From positions 186,001 to 250,000 of the forward strand of contig JARGXX010000088.1 of assembly GCA_030374765.1 (NCBI GenBank): a stretch of 64,000 bases of DNA. The letters run 5' to 3'. The notes below the pieces were generated by a model. That model had not been told where the DNA came from. It did no database searches and saw only the letters and a program-made list of their open reading frames with translations. The position numbers were made by a program, and so were the translations under genes. The DNA comes from Agarophyton chilense (taxonomy: Eukaryota > Rhodophyta > Florideophyceae > Gracilariales > Gracilariaceae). This document shows positions 1 to 12,368 of the stretch, in pieces (within the stretch, counting starts at the first letter, position 1; every line of letters starts with the position of its first letter).

Positions 1-1875
1 TCTTTTGGCCGTCTGATGACCAGTATTATCCCAGCACTGTGGATTCTGCCGCGGAAGACTGTCTCGTCAATTTGCACTATGACGACGGCGGCAAAGAAGT
101 GCTGGACATGGCCAAGGAGGTTTGAAAATTTCCCAATGCCATTCCCTCCGGGACATTCACAAGTACAGTGCCGCTATCTGTTGTCAGTCAAGAAGCTTTA
201 ATGCTAGAGCAAATGCTGGACATCTTTTGTAACAAGACATTCCTTCAGTATCAAGCTCAGGACTTTGAGCAGTATCTAGTATACAATGCGGATGCCAAGA
301 AAGAAGGAAGCTTCCTCAAAACCGCCCAGCCTGTGCTTCGTCCCCATTTCTCACCTAATGCCAACATTATTTTCAGCCATAACTTCTTTAAGGTGCAGCA
401 TAAGGGCGACGGTTCTTTGAAGCTGAAGGCCAAGATTGCCCCACATGGGGATGAAGACAACCTGAAAGACATGCTGAACAAGGACTGTACCAACTTCCCG
501 CCCACATGTTTGAACATCCTAGACAGTATCGCCTCCCTGCAAGGCTGGATGAACTACAAGGATGACGTCTACGCAGCCTTTCTCCAAACTCGTAAAGCGA
601 AGCGCGAAGTTTATGTTCGCCCGCCAAAGGATAATGAGATGAAGTAAATGCACGTCTGGCTATGCACTTCTGGCTTCTTCGTGCGTCTGCCCAGGGTATG
701 GTAAACGCCAATGCGAAGTGGTAGTACGTACCGGAAGAAGTAATGAAGAACATTGGTCTGATACAGTACACTCATATCCCGCAACTCTTTTATCAGAAGG
801 CTGATGGCAACCTGGTGCTCAATGTAGCCAAGATTTTGGGCGACCTCAAAGCAACCGGCGCCGATCATCGTACAAAACGCTTTCTAACTGAATTCAACGA
901 TCGCTTTAAGTTCGGTGTGGTCTAAAATGGTCCAGGGAAGCTTAGACTTTTCGACATTAACACCATTCAGCGTGAAAACTTCTCCACTGAAACCAATGCT
1001 TAAGATAAAATGAATGGTATCACGGAGTACCAAATCACCGGCATGAACCGCAAAGAGGCCGATCGGTCCATGAGAACAATCGAGAAAGCTGCGTTTGCAT
1101 CCATCAAAAGCTCTTTGAGCTGGATTCCAACAGCTGCCTCCCCACTGTGTTTCTTGAACAGTACTCACTAAGAGCAGGAAGCCCCCGAACTTCGCGTTTC
1201 GCAAATCGCGGAACAATTGACTATTGTTTGGAAGCTGAAGAATCTGGATACTGTGATCACATTCTTTCGCTTTGATGACAGGCGTGACTACGACCAAAAT
1301 GTTCCAGTGTTCTCGGATGCCTCTCGCATTGTCGACCTCGGTCAACTCGGGGTTTTAACTGGTCTTCTCGTTTGTTCCTTGAAAAAGGATGTTATCTACC
1401 ACTTTATGTCGTGTATATTTCACAGAGCCAAACAACCGATGAAGATCGTACCTTCGGCTGAGATACTCGCGGTAGGGGAAGGGATGGACTAGGGAAAGAA
1501 CATGCGCAGTGCTCACACTAAGCTGCAAAACGTCGAGGTCAAGCTCCGCATTCTGGTTGACTTTCAAGATTTGGTTGCGTCTATGTCGACGAAGAAAAAT
1601 TTTGTGGACTACCCAGTAAAAGGTGTTTTAAGCAGCATTCAGTTCAAATTCGAGACTGGCAGCGTGAATTCCATCTCGTGGATCCCAGGTTCTGTAAATC
1701 TCGCTGACACTCTGACTGTTATCGAAAGCCTTATATCGAAGACTTGTACCACTACACTATCGATACGTCCTTTCTTCTATGAACTAGACTATCGACACGC
1801 CCAATCGTCTACGCAGCATCTTTTCCACTTATCTCTGATAGAGAGAGTCGTGGTTCTTTCTCCTAATCGGTAGGA
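1..1875 (+). mobile_element. Ty1/copia retrotransposon fossil A, 3' part
   Basis: This is the downstream part of a Pseudoviridae (Ty1/copia) element that runs in from outside the window. Parts in order are the start of the reverse transcriptase around 330-650 (REVYVRPP, the copia-type step after the first catalytic aspartate), the middle of the reverse transcriptase with PQLFYQK and VAKILGDL at about 740-920, and the copia RNase H near 1550-1720 (WIPGSVNLADTLT). It is clearly broken, with several breaks, and no intact LTR can be delimited. It is an old copy. The REVYVRPP and NANAKW signatures differ from those of the next element, so the two are separate families. Confidence 0.8.
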
Positions 1876-2067
1876 TTTGTTTTACGCGACATTAACCCGT
1901 TCACGCTACTGACCAGGGTCTGTACACTAGCGCTCAGTTCTCTTCTCCTGTCCCCGCGGACACCCGGAGAACCTGCGTGCTTCGGTAGGCACATAACCGG
2001 CCCCCCACCCTCCCTTTTCCCCGAGTTCGTCGACATTCGCGAATCAAACCAAACTGCTTCAATCATC
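1876..2067. other. Junction between two copia fossils
   Basis: This 190-base spacer lies between the RNase H end of fossil A and the gag start of fossil B. It is GC-rich in its middle and may hold LTR or leader remnants. No pair of repeats could be matched by eye. Confidence 0.35.
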
Positions 2068-5000
2068 ATGTCCGATGACTCCTCAAAACCGTGGGGAACA
2101 ATTTCCCTACAAAACAACTTGCAAAGAGGTCTTGAGAACTCGTTCTTAAGCTACATGCAGACTGTTCCTCCGCTAAGCAGTGAAAATCTACTTGAGGCAA
2201 TTCATGAAGACATGGGAGCCATGCAACTTGTCAACCAGGATATTGTTAGGAACTACAAAACCTACCCATGAATTCAGGTGTTCTTGGAGCAACGAGATAT
2301 TGATGTTCCTCAGACAGCTGATACTGGAAGGTTGATTGCCAAGAGAGTTATAACAGCCATTTCGAATGGTGAGGAGTTTGCCGTGAAACGTAAGCGTGCT
2401 ATGGACTACTTGGAAGCCGTTCGAAACGGGGATGTTATTCTTTACTCACCTGGAGGAAGCGGTTCACCTTCAGCAGCTCAAATACCGTTCCAGCTTCCAT
2501 TCCCACAACTCATCAATGCCGATAGAGGTGCTACAGCCCAGAATGTGGGAGTAGCAGATGAAGAATATGAGAACAAACGCGTAACGTTTTTCACCAGCCG
2601 TTACCGAGGTAAGCGCGACAAATTCAAAGGCGATCTTGAAGAAGATTGGAATGTTCATGTTTCTTCCTTCTTGCACTACTGTAATCTGCAGAATATTAAC
2701 GGTGATATAAGAATTCAGTACCTACATTTTTCTCTCGAAGGAGACGCACTGCATTTTTTCAAGGGAGAAGTAAAGGGCTTGATTCAAAACTGGGGCGCTG
2801 TTCTTGCAGTATTCATTGCTCGCTACGCTTCGGAGACGACCAGGAAAGATATGTCTTCAAAGTTAGAGGACCCCTCCATCTAACGGAATTCATGACAGAA
2901 AATGTTTCTGAACGTGAAGCTTTGGACCTTCTCGTCAAAGAAATTGATCGCCTTTCACCAATGGCCCACCAGGAAGACAGAACGGACTAACGCAAGTGCA
3001 ATTTCCTTCGCGGCACAGTTCAAGGCATTTCATAGTCCCAAAACATCTTATCACCAGCCGATGCCAAGCATTTTCCATACAGAGACTTGATGTCGGAGAT
3101 ATTCAATGCTGAAAGAAACCAACGCCAGTTCATTGCAGGACAAAACCATGCACAAGCAGCGCAGAAGACGCAAAGGGCATCTTCGGCTGATATTTCCTTC
3201 CGTCCATCTCTTTCCACTTCAAACGCAGTCGAAGGACCACTAGATTATGATCCTTCAGTTCATTTTGGCGGACAAGGACGTTACGCCAGACCACCGACCA
3301 TCCGTTCAACATTCAAACTCCCGAGGTTTGAAACTAGGCCTTACAACCCCGGACGAGTCCAGCCGCAACACACCGATGTTACCATGATACTCAAGGTCTA
3401 TTGGATCTGTCAGAAGAGAGGTTGTAGGCTTTCAACATGTCCCAAACCCCGCAAAGAAGCCCGTACTCACCGAAACAAACAGCTAGTGAAACAGTGGTAC
3501 AAACAATCTCGTTCCAAGAGAATAAACTTCACTGAACTCGACGATGACGCCTATGCGGCAGTCGAACAGCTGACGGAATCGCTCCTTGTTGCGGATCACT
3601 CACCAGACGTAGCCTAGAACAAACCTCAATCAGTGAACATCGGATTAATCAAGATACAGCAAAAGCCGAATCAAATGCAGCTTATGTATCCAACGCGCCA
3701 GCCAGTCGTGAACTCCCAACCCCACCCAGTTGGCCACTCTTGCACGTAATCGAAATGCCATACATCTGGGATGAAGGTTTTTAGATGGAGATGGACTGGG
3801 CCGCACAGTCTTCAATGAAAGGCCCAAGGAACCCCCAGATATTCATGACTTCATACCAGCGTACACATCGTTGCTCTGTCAATGTTCCCTTGCACGTTTT
3901 GTCGCCCGCTCCCGCCACTCCTGCCCAATTGACACCCCTATCTTTGCCCGCAGAATCTTCAAGGGAGTACTGAACCTCTGTATAACTCCGAAGCGCAGAG
4001 TAATATATTCCCGCAGCAAATTCGAAGGTGGCTGTATTGACCCAGGGGCACACAAATCAGTTTGCGGACAGACTCAAGCCAAGGCCTACTGCCAGACTTT
4101 CGGCACAGTCTTTAAAATGCGTCCGTCACCGTATGCCTTCAAATTCGGCGACGGGGGTCGCAACAGATTAGGGCAGCTGCACTTCAGAGTTCCCTCACCC
4201 TTGAACGCATTCGACTCCTTTTGGATCGATGTCGTTGACGCCTACAAACCGTTCCTGATTGGACTCGACGTCCTTGATCGCTGCTTTGTCTACTTAAATA
4301 ACGTGAATAATGAGCTTTTGAATCAAAGTACAAACAGTTCCGTTTCTTTCTTACGGAAGAACGTTCACATGTTTTTGTTTTGGAAAAACTCTGCAGTCTT
4401 GTTTACGACAGCGGAAATATCCAAGTTACATGAGCATTTCTTCCATCCAAGTGCCCAAAAGCTCTTTAATCTTTTAAAACGTGCTAAACCAGAAGACACA
4501 ACAACGGATACTCAACAGATACTCCAGGACATTGCTCAAAAATGCAAATCGTGCCAGTACTTCTCCGCCTCTCCCTTTCGCTTCCGTGTTTCAAATCCGG
4601 AGGCTGATATCCGTTTCAACCAAGAAACAGCTCTGGAACTCATGTACATTTCCTAAAAAAGGCGCAAACGTATACCCGTCCTTTACATCGTGGACACGCA
4701 AACACACTACCAAAACGCAGTCATACCGAAAGTGGAATCATCTGCACACGTCTGGGACGCATTTCTGGAAGCATGGGCTACCGCTTATACTGGAATGCCA
4801 AGCCAAAGGCGAACAGACCAAAGCTCCATATTTACCTCCAAGTACTGGGAGAAATGCACGGAAGACGTCGGAATTGAACTTCAGATATCATGAGTACAGG
4901 CACATAACAGCATCGAAGTTGGCGAACGCTATCATACACCACTGAGACGAATCTTAAACACTTTGATGCACTCCAGTTTTAATCTTGACCCCTAGCTTGC

Positions 5001-5945
5001 GCTGGACTTGCCATCAAAGACATGAATGATACCATGGGGCCAGAAGGCTTGGTTCCATCCCTGCTTGTGTACGGCACAATACCGTGACTTCCAATCTCTT
5101 CTTCTTCTGTTCCCAGACAGACTGACCGCTTACGCGCGTTGGAAGCAGCTAGGAAAGAAATGGCCGAGAGTACTGCCAAACTCCATATCCAGCAGGCTCT
5201 CAGATCTCGTATTCCCCCCCGCATCGAAGTACCTCATTGAACCAGGGCACCATGTACACTACTACGATGCAAAGAGCAAACAGTGGAACGAAACACATAA
5301 AGTACTGAAGACCATTGACAAGGAAGTTACTTTGGATATAGATGGACGCCTTGCTCGCTACAACATTGCACACATCCTTCCGGACCCCACTTTCCATAAC
5401 AATCGTGAACTCCACCGCCTTTTTGAGGTTTTACATCACTTCCGGTCCAAGAAAACCCCGGCAGTACACTTTACGGAGATTCTACACCCTTCAGACAAGC
5501 GCAGTAGAAAACAATTATTTGACGATTACAAGGCCAAAGAAGTTTAGCACGACGTAGCGTATACAAAATCATCTTCCGCGAAGAATTGGATCCGAAATTG
5601 TCGCACAACCTCTTTAGTGGTCGTTTCGCCCTTTCTATTAAGACCAAAGATACGGATAATGAAGTTCAAAAAGCGCGTTCCATTGCCCAAGGTCACACTG
5701 ATGTCGAAAAACATCTTCTGGTCCACAGGGTACCATACTGAAGCAGTCTTCCATCCGTGTCTTTGTCGCCATTGCCGCACTATTTGGATTCCCCTCTAAT
5801 CACTGGACGTTTTGCAGGCCTATTTGCAGTCAGCCGACCAGCTAATGCGCGACATTCACTTGAAACCAGCAACGGAATTTCGACTTTCGGAGAATCGGCT
5901 TCTGAAACGATTGAAGCCACGTTTACAAAGATGAGTTGGATATAA
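2068..5945 (+). mobile_element. Ty1/copia retrotransposon fossil B, 5' part
   Basis: A second copia element of another family follows in the same orientation. Parts in order are gag (about 2068-3617, with a degenerate zinc knuckle ICQKRGCRLSTCP), an aspartic-protease-like region (about 4020-4300), the GAG-pre-integrase motif (HEHFFHPSAQKLFNLLKRA with a downstream CxxC, about 4430-4560), integrase (about 4620-5250), and the beginning of reverse transcriptase (KARSIAQGH, DIHLKPATEFRLS, about 5560-5930). RNase H, the end of the reverse transcriptase and both LTRs are missing. The element is broken many times over and looks old. Confidence 0.8.
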
Positions 5946-6974
5946 TTATTCGGAAAAAAATTTCGTTTTCTTCTTGACCTTGTTTAGACGGTGCGAAACC
6001 AAATTCTCATTTCAATAGTTACTAAAATTCAGATTATCTGGCTTCCGGTTAGACATTGGCGATGTGTCACGATTTGCTCAGTTTTCCCATATCTTCCCAA
6101 ACCTGAACGAAGTGCTTAAAATATTTTTAAGGCTTCCAAAGAAGAGGTAAAAATTAAAAGAATACGCTTTCGCTCTGTTGCCGAAGCTCTTCTTTTGCAG
6201 GAAAGAGTACGCGGCACAACTTGCAATAAAGTCTCATTCATTGCTAGATTGCAGATCGGAACCAAGTCTTCACGACTGTGACAGACTTAGCACTCTGTGA
6301 TATCTTTCTCGATTGATTCAGAACCATTTGTACACACAGACGGTCTCTCGTGCACGTCAAAGGCAATTTCATCGGTGCAGTTGGCCGAAAGGGAGTGCTT
6401 GGTCTAGCCGCTAACGCACTACTGGTTATCTATACTGCTGCAAATTACTCATACATTTTTTTCATGTATGCGGTTGCCCTTTCGAGACAGGTACCGTACT
6501 GAGTTTCAGGTAGCAAACTTGTATATCGAAAAGCTCAAAACCAAAGGAAAGTTAAGTTTGGGGTGGAAAACGTTTGTTTAGGTCGTTAGTGTGTGAACTC
6601 GGACAGATTAGATCGCCTTTCATAGAGATCTAGAACATTTAAAATGGAGCTGAAACGTGTTACTATTCCTTCGTTAATACTTTGTTCTTTCGGGTTACTC
6701 TAATCGCTGCTAGCAGTGTTTAAAGCAGCACACTAACCAATAAAAATATGACAACTATGATTATTTTCGGCAAAGTGATATTATGGCTCTCGGTACCATC
6801 GATGGTATAGAAATTGCAGACCCTGCTGGCACTTCGTCCACGGGTGTTCCAGCATTTCTGGAATGCTCTACACAATTTGCAAATCGCAAAATACCAGTTA
6901 TTGGGTCGAATCCAATTGCTGCAGTAGTAATATGCGATTTCTCGACACCCTCAATACACGGACAATTGCTCAAT
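5946..6974. other. Intergenic, no recognisable gene
   Basis: This is AT-rich sequence between the copia fossil and the inverted-duplication arm. An open frame at 6783-7097 exists in several registers but matches nothing I recognise. Confidence 0.5.
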
Positions 6975-7690
6975 CGACACGACGTCGCCGACGTCGCAAA
7001 AGTGACCAACCAGAGGCCGAGGCTCAGATATTGGTCCTCATTTCCATTGCGCCAGGAGGCCGATTCTCCCTCTGCCAATGGCTATATAGTATATTAGAAT
7101 TTCGGCCAAAAAAAACAGTAGGCTCAAACATCGTTGATCCTCTGCCCAACGGTTCCAGTCAAACTCATCGCCATTGTCAGTCATTATCGTCAAGGTCAAA
7201 AATTGGCACGCTTTTCAACCGTAACAAATGCTGCTTATGTTGTGTGCGTGACCAAAGTTTCCATTTTTGTAATGCGCACAACCCAATCTCAGGGGTGCAT
7301 GCCGATGCAGAGGCAAATTGCACCGCCGCCGGCTTCGAACCTTTCGACCACGACGCTATGGCTGCTGCTATGGCTGCCTCCGAGCTAGATATCATGACAC
7401 ACGCCGATCCGGCTGCTCTGCTCGCGCTACCCTCCATCGGAAGAGGGCCCCAGTCTTCGTGACACCCACTACGCCGAATCCGATGTGAATGCTTTCCACC
7501 GCCCTCTCCGACATCTTCCTCCTCGCCTCGGCCGTCAGATTGCAGAAACTTGCATTCAAAAACATTTGCAAGAGCTTTCCCATCGCCGTGCCCAATCGAA
7601 GCCCCGTAAATCTTAATAACCTCATCACCAGAGCCGAGCAGGAGGCCCTCTCTCATGCCACCATTGACACTGTGCAGAACTTGTTGTAAG
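6975..7690. repeat. Inverted duplication, arm A
   Basis: This segment matches the reverse complement of about 12940-13680. Shared landmarks are GAGGGAGAATCGGCCTCCTG-type sequence (reversed) near 7040-7075, the GGCGGTGGAAAG block near 7490-7510, GGCCGTCAGATTGCA near 7530-7550, and GACGACTGTAACAA near 7706-7720. The two arms are divergent at the base level and carry small insertions and deletions, so the duplication is old. Both arms contain the start of a 6PGDH relic on one strand and upstream sequence of a divergent gene on the other. Confidence 0.75.
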
Positions 7691-8125
7691 AGAGCGCTCA
7701 CATCAGGGACGACTGTAACAAGTTCTACACCACTGATAAGAGGAACGGAAAGGCTCTGCAAGATAACGGCATTATGTACATGGGTATAGATGTGTCCGGC
7801 AATTAATAGAGTTCCTATTACGGTCCTGGGCTCATATCCGGTGGTCCAAACTGCGCGTTAGCAATATTCAAACCCATGATGGAGACGATTAGTGCCTTGG
7901 TCGACGACGTACCATGTGTCTCCTACATCAGCTCAAAAGGCGCTGGAATTACGTGAAAATGATTCATAATGGCATTTAATACGGAGGCATGCAGCTCATC
8001 GGAGTGAAAGATGACCTTTTGCGCAACGTTGCTAATATTTTCGTCGAGGAAGTTGCCAAGGTGTTTGAGGAAATGAATGCAGTTGAGTTTTAAGGCTTCC
8101 TCGTTGATATCACTGTGAAAGAGGA

Positions 8126-8567
8126 ACGACTAAGGTGCAGTCCTGTAATCCGCCGGGGCCCGAGTTATCTTACAGATGCCACGTGGACTGACCGACCTCA
8201 GCTGGACTCATTTAGGTAATTATTTTGTTTTAATTAGTGTAATAGATTAGCATTACAGTGCCAGGGAGATCCTAGCACCTGGCCATTGTTATTTACTTGG
8301 CTCGAGTGACGCTTCTCCCTTAGAGTAAAGTAGGCACCGTTAGGATTCTAAATTACCCTCATTGGTACATTAGTTCCATTAATTGGTCTTCAAGCCATCG
8401 TTTCCGTAGCTCCGACCGGTAGGACTACGTAGTAAACGCCAGCCCATTGCACCAAGTACTCTGGGAGTGGCGCCGTAAAGGATACGAACATTAGGACCCG
8501 CTCTACCACGCTACCTCCGGTTGAGACCAGTACGCTGACCCACCAGTCATTGCGTTAGAATCACTGC
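8126..8567. other. Insertion of about 440 bases inside the 6PGDH relic
   Basis: The family expects an unbroken run from the ITADI-type segment (here DITVKEE) to the LVDK segment. Here about 440 bases with no reading frame separate them. No terminal repeats or clear target duplication were found. It could be a decayed transposon or solo LTR. Confidence 0.45.
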
Positions 8568-9194
8568 CAAAATTCTTCACCAGAAGAATGATGTCGTCAA
8601 TGACTGGTTGTACCTGGTGGACAAGCTTTTGGACCAAATAGGTTCGAAGGACAGTGGTATTGTGAAGATGTAAGAGGCGGCTTCGAGAACCGTTCCCTCC
8701 CCAACCATCGGCGCTGCCTTAGAAGTTCGAATCATCTCTTCCCTAAGAAAACACATCCAGCTTGCCAGCAGCATTTTGGAAGGACCGTTTTTCGCTTTTG
8801 AGACCAATTCAGACATGTAGAAGCAGATGTTTGAGTGTGTGAAAAGCATTATATGCCTCAAACATATGCTCCCACGCCCAAGGTATGAAAATAATCAGAA
8901 TTGCCGCTGTCTAGGGTGACTGGCATCTCAACCTCGGAGCCATATCTCGTATCTGGAAAGGCGGCGGCATCATTCACACCAAGTTCTTGGATCACATCAA
9001 AGCTGCGTACGACAGTGAAGCCAGCCTTCCGTCGTAGCTTTTTGATGAAGAATTTAGAGCCGAATTGATCGCCGCACAGGTCAGCTGCCGCCATATCGCA
9101 AATATCGCCATCAAAAATGGCGTTGCTATCCCTGCCACTGGTAGCGCGCTGAACTAATACGATAGTCTCAGACGGGAAGGGATGGCGTTGTTGG

Positions 9195-9867
9195 AAGTGG
9201 AGACCATGAACTCAGAGCATGGCTTTCGTCTTTTCCCCATCAATAAATGACTGATACGTGACTCGGAAAAGTTGCGCGCGGTTGTTTAAGAGGTTCTTAA
9301 TGATTTTGCAGAAGAAAGTATTGTTTACGTGGAACTCCGAATTAGGACGCAAGATTCGAAGAACATGATATGTGCAGAATACCTGCTACCAGTTCTTTGA
9401 AGAGTAACTAAATTACAACACGCACCAAGAGAGGCTTGTTTGTCGCGTTCTAGTTTCTATTTGTCAATATCAACAGGCAGAGATGGCATCAGATACGATT
9501 AAGCTGAGGAGAAGCATAATCGAGGAACATATAAAACCTGGTGACCTGATTGACGGTTTTGATTTCAGCTGATACCCGAAAGAAGGTTCATGTAAGGAGT
9601 TTGAACAAATGTGGAGAAATGTGAGAAGGAAATTCGATTGGCCAATAACGATACACTTTGGAGAAGTTTTAAACAACGAAGAGTGTAAGAAACTGTTGGA
9701 CTTCATGCCAGATAGTGTTGGTCATGCAACAGTGATGTCCGCATCAGTGGTGCAGAGATTGTTGTTCCAAAGCGATTTCTCGGGATGGAAGCTTGCCTGA
9801 CTTCAAATTTGATGACTTCTAGTATTGCACACATTCAGGATGACCCAGTGATTAAGTATCTTTCGCT
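9195..9867 (+). pseudogene. Adenosine deaminase-like (ADAL, N6-methyl-AMP deaminase type) gene fragment
   Basis: The middle and C-terminal parts of an adenosine-deaminase family protein are recognisable. FRLFPINK, an EVLNDFAEESIVYVELR segment with the family ELR (9225-9340), GFDFS for the usual G-[IV]-DLSG (9550), TIHFGEV for the catalytic H-x-GE loop (9640), LLDFMPDSVGHATVM with the conserved GH (9695-9740), and MEACLTSNLMT for E-x-CLTSN (9785) all come in the right order. DFAEE and the spacing favour the ADAL branch over classical adenosine deaminase. At least four in-frame stops and one frameshift (near 9785) disable it, and the N-terminal metal-binding HxH segment is absent. It sits inside the 6PGDH relic: 6PGDH sequence ends at about 9185 and resumes at about 9868. 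Confidence 0.75.
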
Positions 9868-9997
9868 GCTCGCGTCTGTGCAAATGGTACAAGCACACCG
9901 AGATTTCTTTCGATCATATATTTATAAGTGTATTGACGAGGACGGTGCGTACTACACCGGTTACATCTCTAATGGTGCGTCGGTCAAACAAGAATGA

Positions 9998-11498
9998 GTG
10001 TGTTCATCAATAAAAAACCATTAAAATCAAAAGTGCCGATGTGGAATTGAGCATTTTTCTTTATAGCATCGTCCAGCACGATCTTAACCAAATGTGCACA
10101 TCACGCGCGTCAACGTGGGTGCCCGAAATAGGTGTTTCGCATCATGAGCTACCACAGGCTTGGGCTACCCAACAGTAATGTATTGTAGTGCGCTATACCA
10201 ATGAGGTAATTATGTCACGTGGAGGAACTGGATGGTTGCCTGCATGCGCCGTGTACTACAGAGGTTTAGAAAGCAATAAGTTTAGATTTTTTCTAATTTA
10301 GTATTATTTAAATAAAAGTAAGTAGATAGGGAAGGGCACCTCAAGTGCACCTCCGCGTGGCCACGTGGCGAGGAGCGTCATCGTAGGTCGGGTGGCTGGT
10401 GAGAGATATATCTTCACCAAGCATAGCCACCCCCGTCACTATTGTAAAAACAAGCACCTACTCGGCTACTATTACCCTTTTTGGTTTCTACAGTCGACCG
10501 AAAAGGTCAGCCCAGTGTCTTTATGGGTTTCCGACCCCCCGTGCGCTGTGTATCACCGTCTACCAACGTGGTCTCAGCACGCCCGTCGTTCCCGTTGCAC
10601 ACTTCATTGGCTGGTGCTGCCACACATTACAGGTATGCTCAATCTTCCCCTCCTAGGTCGATAACATCACGCGCTCCCTAGAACCGACAGGTTTTAAACC
10701 CCCGCTACCGTTTTGGTTTATAGCACAAGTATATGTGATGGATCTGGCTCAGGTTCTGCATCGTCCGTAATAGGCTTTTGTAATGCGGGCTGTATATTGA
10801 CAGCCTACGTGGTAGAACGTTTTTCATACATTTATTGCTTTGTTCTTAGAACGAAGATCCATACAGGGAAGAACAAAAATCAAGACTAACCGCCGATCAC
10901 CCTTGTTTATAATTTCGAAGGCCATCTTCTGGGCTGCTGTGATTGAGTTCCTTGTCAGAAGTGAGTGAGAATCATCAGCGAAACCTTGTGATGTGATGAT
11001 TTAAGCCCATTTTCATTTGCATCCATCTTTACGCGTTGTTTATAGTTGTTGCTAACTTTGCTCTTCTTTACCTTACATCGTTTAGTAAAGATTTTTTTCT
11101 TTTTGTGATCTTCACTCTGGATGGATTTGGAGACAGAAGAGTTAGTACAGTCTGTATAGTTTCTTTCTTCGTTTTCTGAAATCTCTCGTAATTCTTATCA
11201 ACAGTACAGAAACCTGTTGGAAAGTAATCAAGCATTTTTTCGTTCACCCTTATTCCTTTACTTAGTCTTCTTTTCGCATCTCTCAGCAGTTTGCCAAACT
11301 TTTTCCCAGCGACAGGGCCCATTGCTTCTACAATCCGATGTACTTGATTAAACAGGGAGTTGTTATCGGACCATATCACATGCTTTCGAACTTTTGCTCA
11401 ATAAATTTATGGAGAAATAGGTCAACGCATATGTCTGTATTAAGCGAATTTCTGGTATACGGTTCCAATTTCTTTTGCAACGAATACATATAAATAAC
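9998..11498. other. Intergenic, with a GC-rich segment at 10326-10700
   Basis: No gene is recognised. The 10326-10700 segment is richer in GC than its surroundings, has CACGTGG boxes and open frames in all three registers, and looks like the LTR-type sequence elsewhere in this window (11499-12363, 20473-21581). It could be a worn LTR, but its ends were not found. The remainder is AT-rich. Confidence 0.35.
11494..11498. repeat. Target-site duplication (left), ATAAC
   Basis: The five bases ATAAC flank the solo LTR on the left and recur at 12364-12368 on the right. A 5-bp duplication is the normal footprint of Ty3/gypsy integration. Confidence 0.8.
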
Positions 11499-12363
11499 TG
11501 TAGGACAATGCCCCCAAGGGGGAAAACCTACGAAGACGTCCGGATCTTCCTCTCACGAGGTAACCGGCGCGGTAGAGCCCTCCCAGGGATCGGCGCGCAA
11601 TGCCGGGTGTAAGCCGGAGCCGAACCGTCGCGACGGGCGCAGGGAGGCTGAAAGAAGCCGAGAATATCCGCCGAAGCGGTGCTTGCGTATCCTCTGAGGA
11701 GGCAAAACCCACGAGAGTGGCGAGCACGACAGGTGTCAGTGCGAGCCGCAAGAGCGGTAATTGCCCAATGAAGGGGAGGAAAAGGAAAGGAAAATGGGAA
11801 CGGAGGCAAGAGGGCGAGGTCGACCACGAGTCGCAAGAGGGGACTCGGGAATAGCCGGCACTGCCGGGTGTAGCAAACCGTATACACGGGCGGAACCACG
11901 AAAGTGGGAATAGATACCCAACACACGAAGGCTGCTTGAACGTCCAAGGGGGTTGGGAAGCCGTGCACCACGGGAAATCCCTCCGTAAGGAGTTGTATAT
12001 CCGCGCAGGCTGTTCGACCCAGAGCCAAAATCTGGAAGACCAAGATCACCCTTGTTGGGGAGACTTTACTGGACCGGCGGCCACGAGGCCGGCGGCCTAG
12101 GTACTGTAGTCACCGTAGAATAGAATAAATAAAGTCTATCCTAAATAGCTAAATGTCCGTCTAACAAAGGGAACCAATCTGGCGGCCACGTGTCGCGCGG
12201 GCGCTGCGGCCACGTGTATGGCACCCAGTCCCGCCGGTGCATCACCGGCGTTCCGGGTGTCGCCGTGAAAGCGGATTACTCCTACTCATAACGAGGTTGC
12301 ACGCCGGAGGCTCCGGAAAAAACTTAAGTCCCGAAAAACCTCCTTGGAGGACGTTGCTCTTCA
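11499..12363 (-). mobile_element. Solo LTR of the Ty3/gypsy element found at 31309-41100
   Basis: This 865-base block is the reverse complement of the LTR at 31309-32174, nearly base for base. Read on the minus strand it starts TGAAGAGCAACG and ends GTCCTACA, so it has the standard TG...CA ends. It is flanked by a perfect 5-bp repeat, ATAAC. No internal sequence remains, so it is the product of LTR-LTR recombination. Only a few per cent of bases differ by eye from the copy at 31309, so it is relatively young. Confidence 0.93.
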
Positions 12364-12368
12364 ATAAC
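12364..12368. repeat. Target-site duplication (right), ATAAC
   Basis: This matches 11494-11498 and closes the solo LTR insertion. Confidence 0.8.

Larger units (their letters stand above)
7535..9997 (+). pseudogene. 6-phosphogluconate dehydrogenase (decarboxylating) pseudogene, copy A
   Basis: This is a relic of the pentose-phosphate-pathway enzyme that turns 6-phosphogluconate into ribulose 5-phosphate with NADP. Readable family segments in order are KPRK (about 7600), DDCNKFYTTDKRNGKAL (normally D-G-G-N, near 7700), YYGPGLISGGPN (7820), the catalytic VKMIHNGI and YGGMQL (7950-8000), FLVDITVKEE (8090), YLVDKLLDQIGSKDSG (8610), EAASRTVPSPTIGAAL (8670), LNLGAISRIWKGGGIIH (8925-8975), and the C-terminal MVQAHRDFFRSYIY (9885-9930). 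There are many frameshifts and in-frame stops, and the invariant DGGN motif is lost. A 440-base insertion (8126-8567) and an adenosine-deaminase-like piece (9195-9867) interrupt it. The first nucleotide-binding segment (GxGxxG) was not found. Confidence 0.8.

Noticed and set aside
1-5945. Reading the two copia fossils as a single permuted element
   Set aside because: Their reverse-transcriptase signatures differ, so they are two families placed side by side.
7177-7761. Intact 194-codon minus-strand frame through the inverted-duplication arm
   Set aside because: It is antisense to the 6PGDH relic. Similarity to the other arm on this strand is explained by base-level homology; the 6PGDH motifs lie on the plus strand.
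11600-12049. Open frames on both strands across the solo LTR
   Set aside because: They repeat in the other LTR copies as frames inside LTR sequence and have no gene motif.
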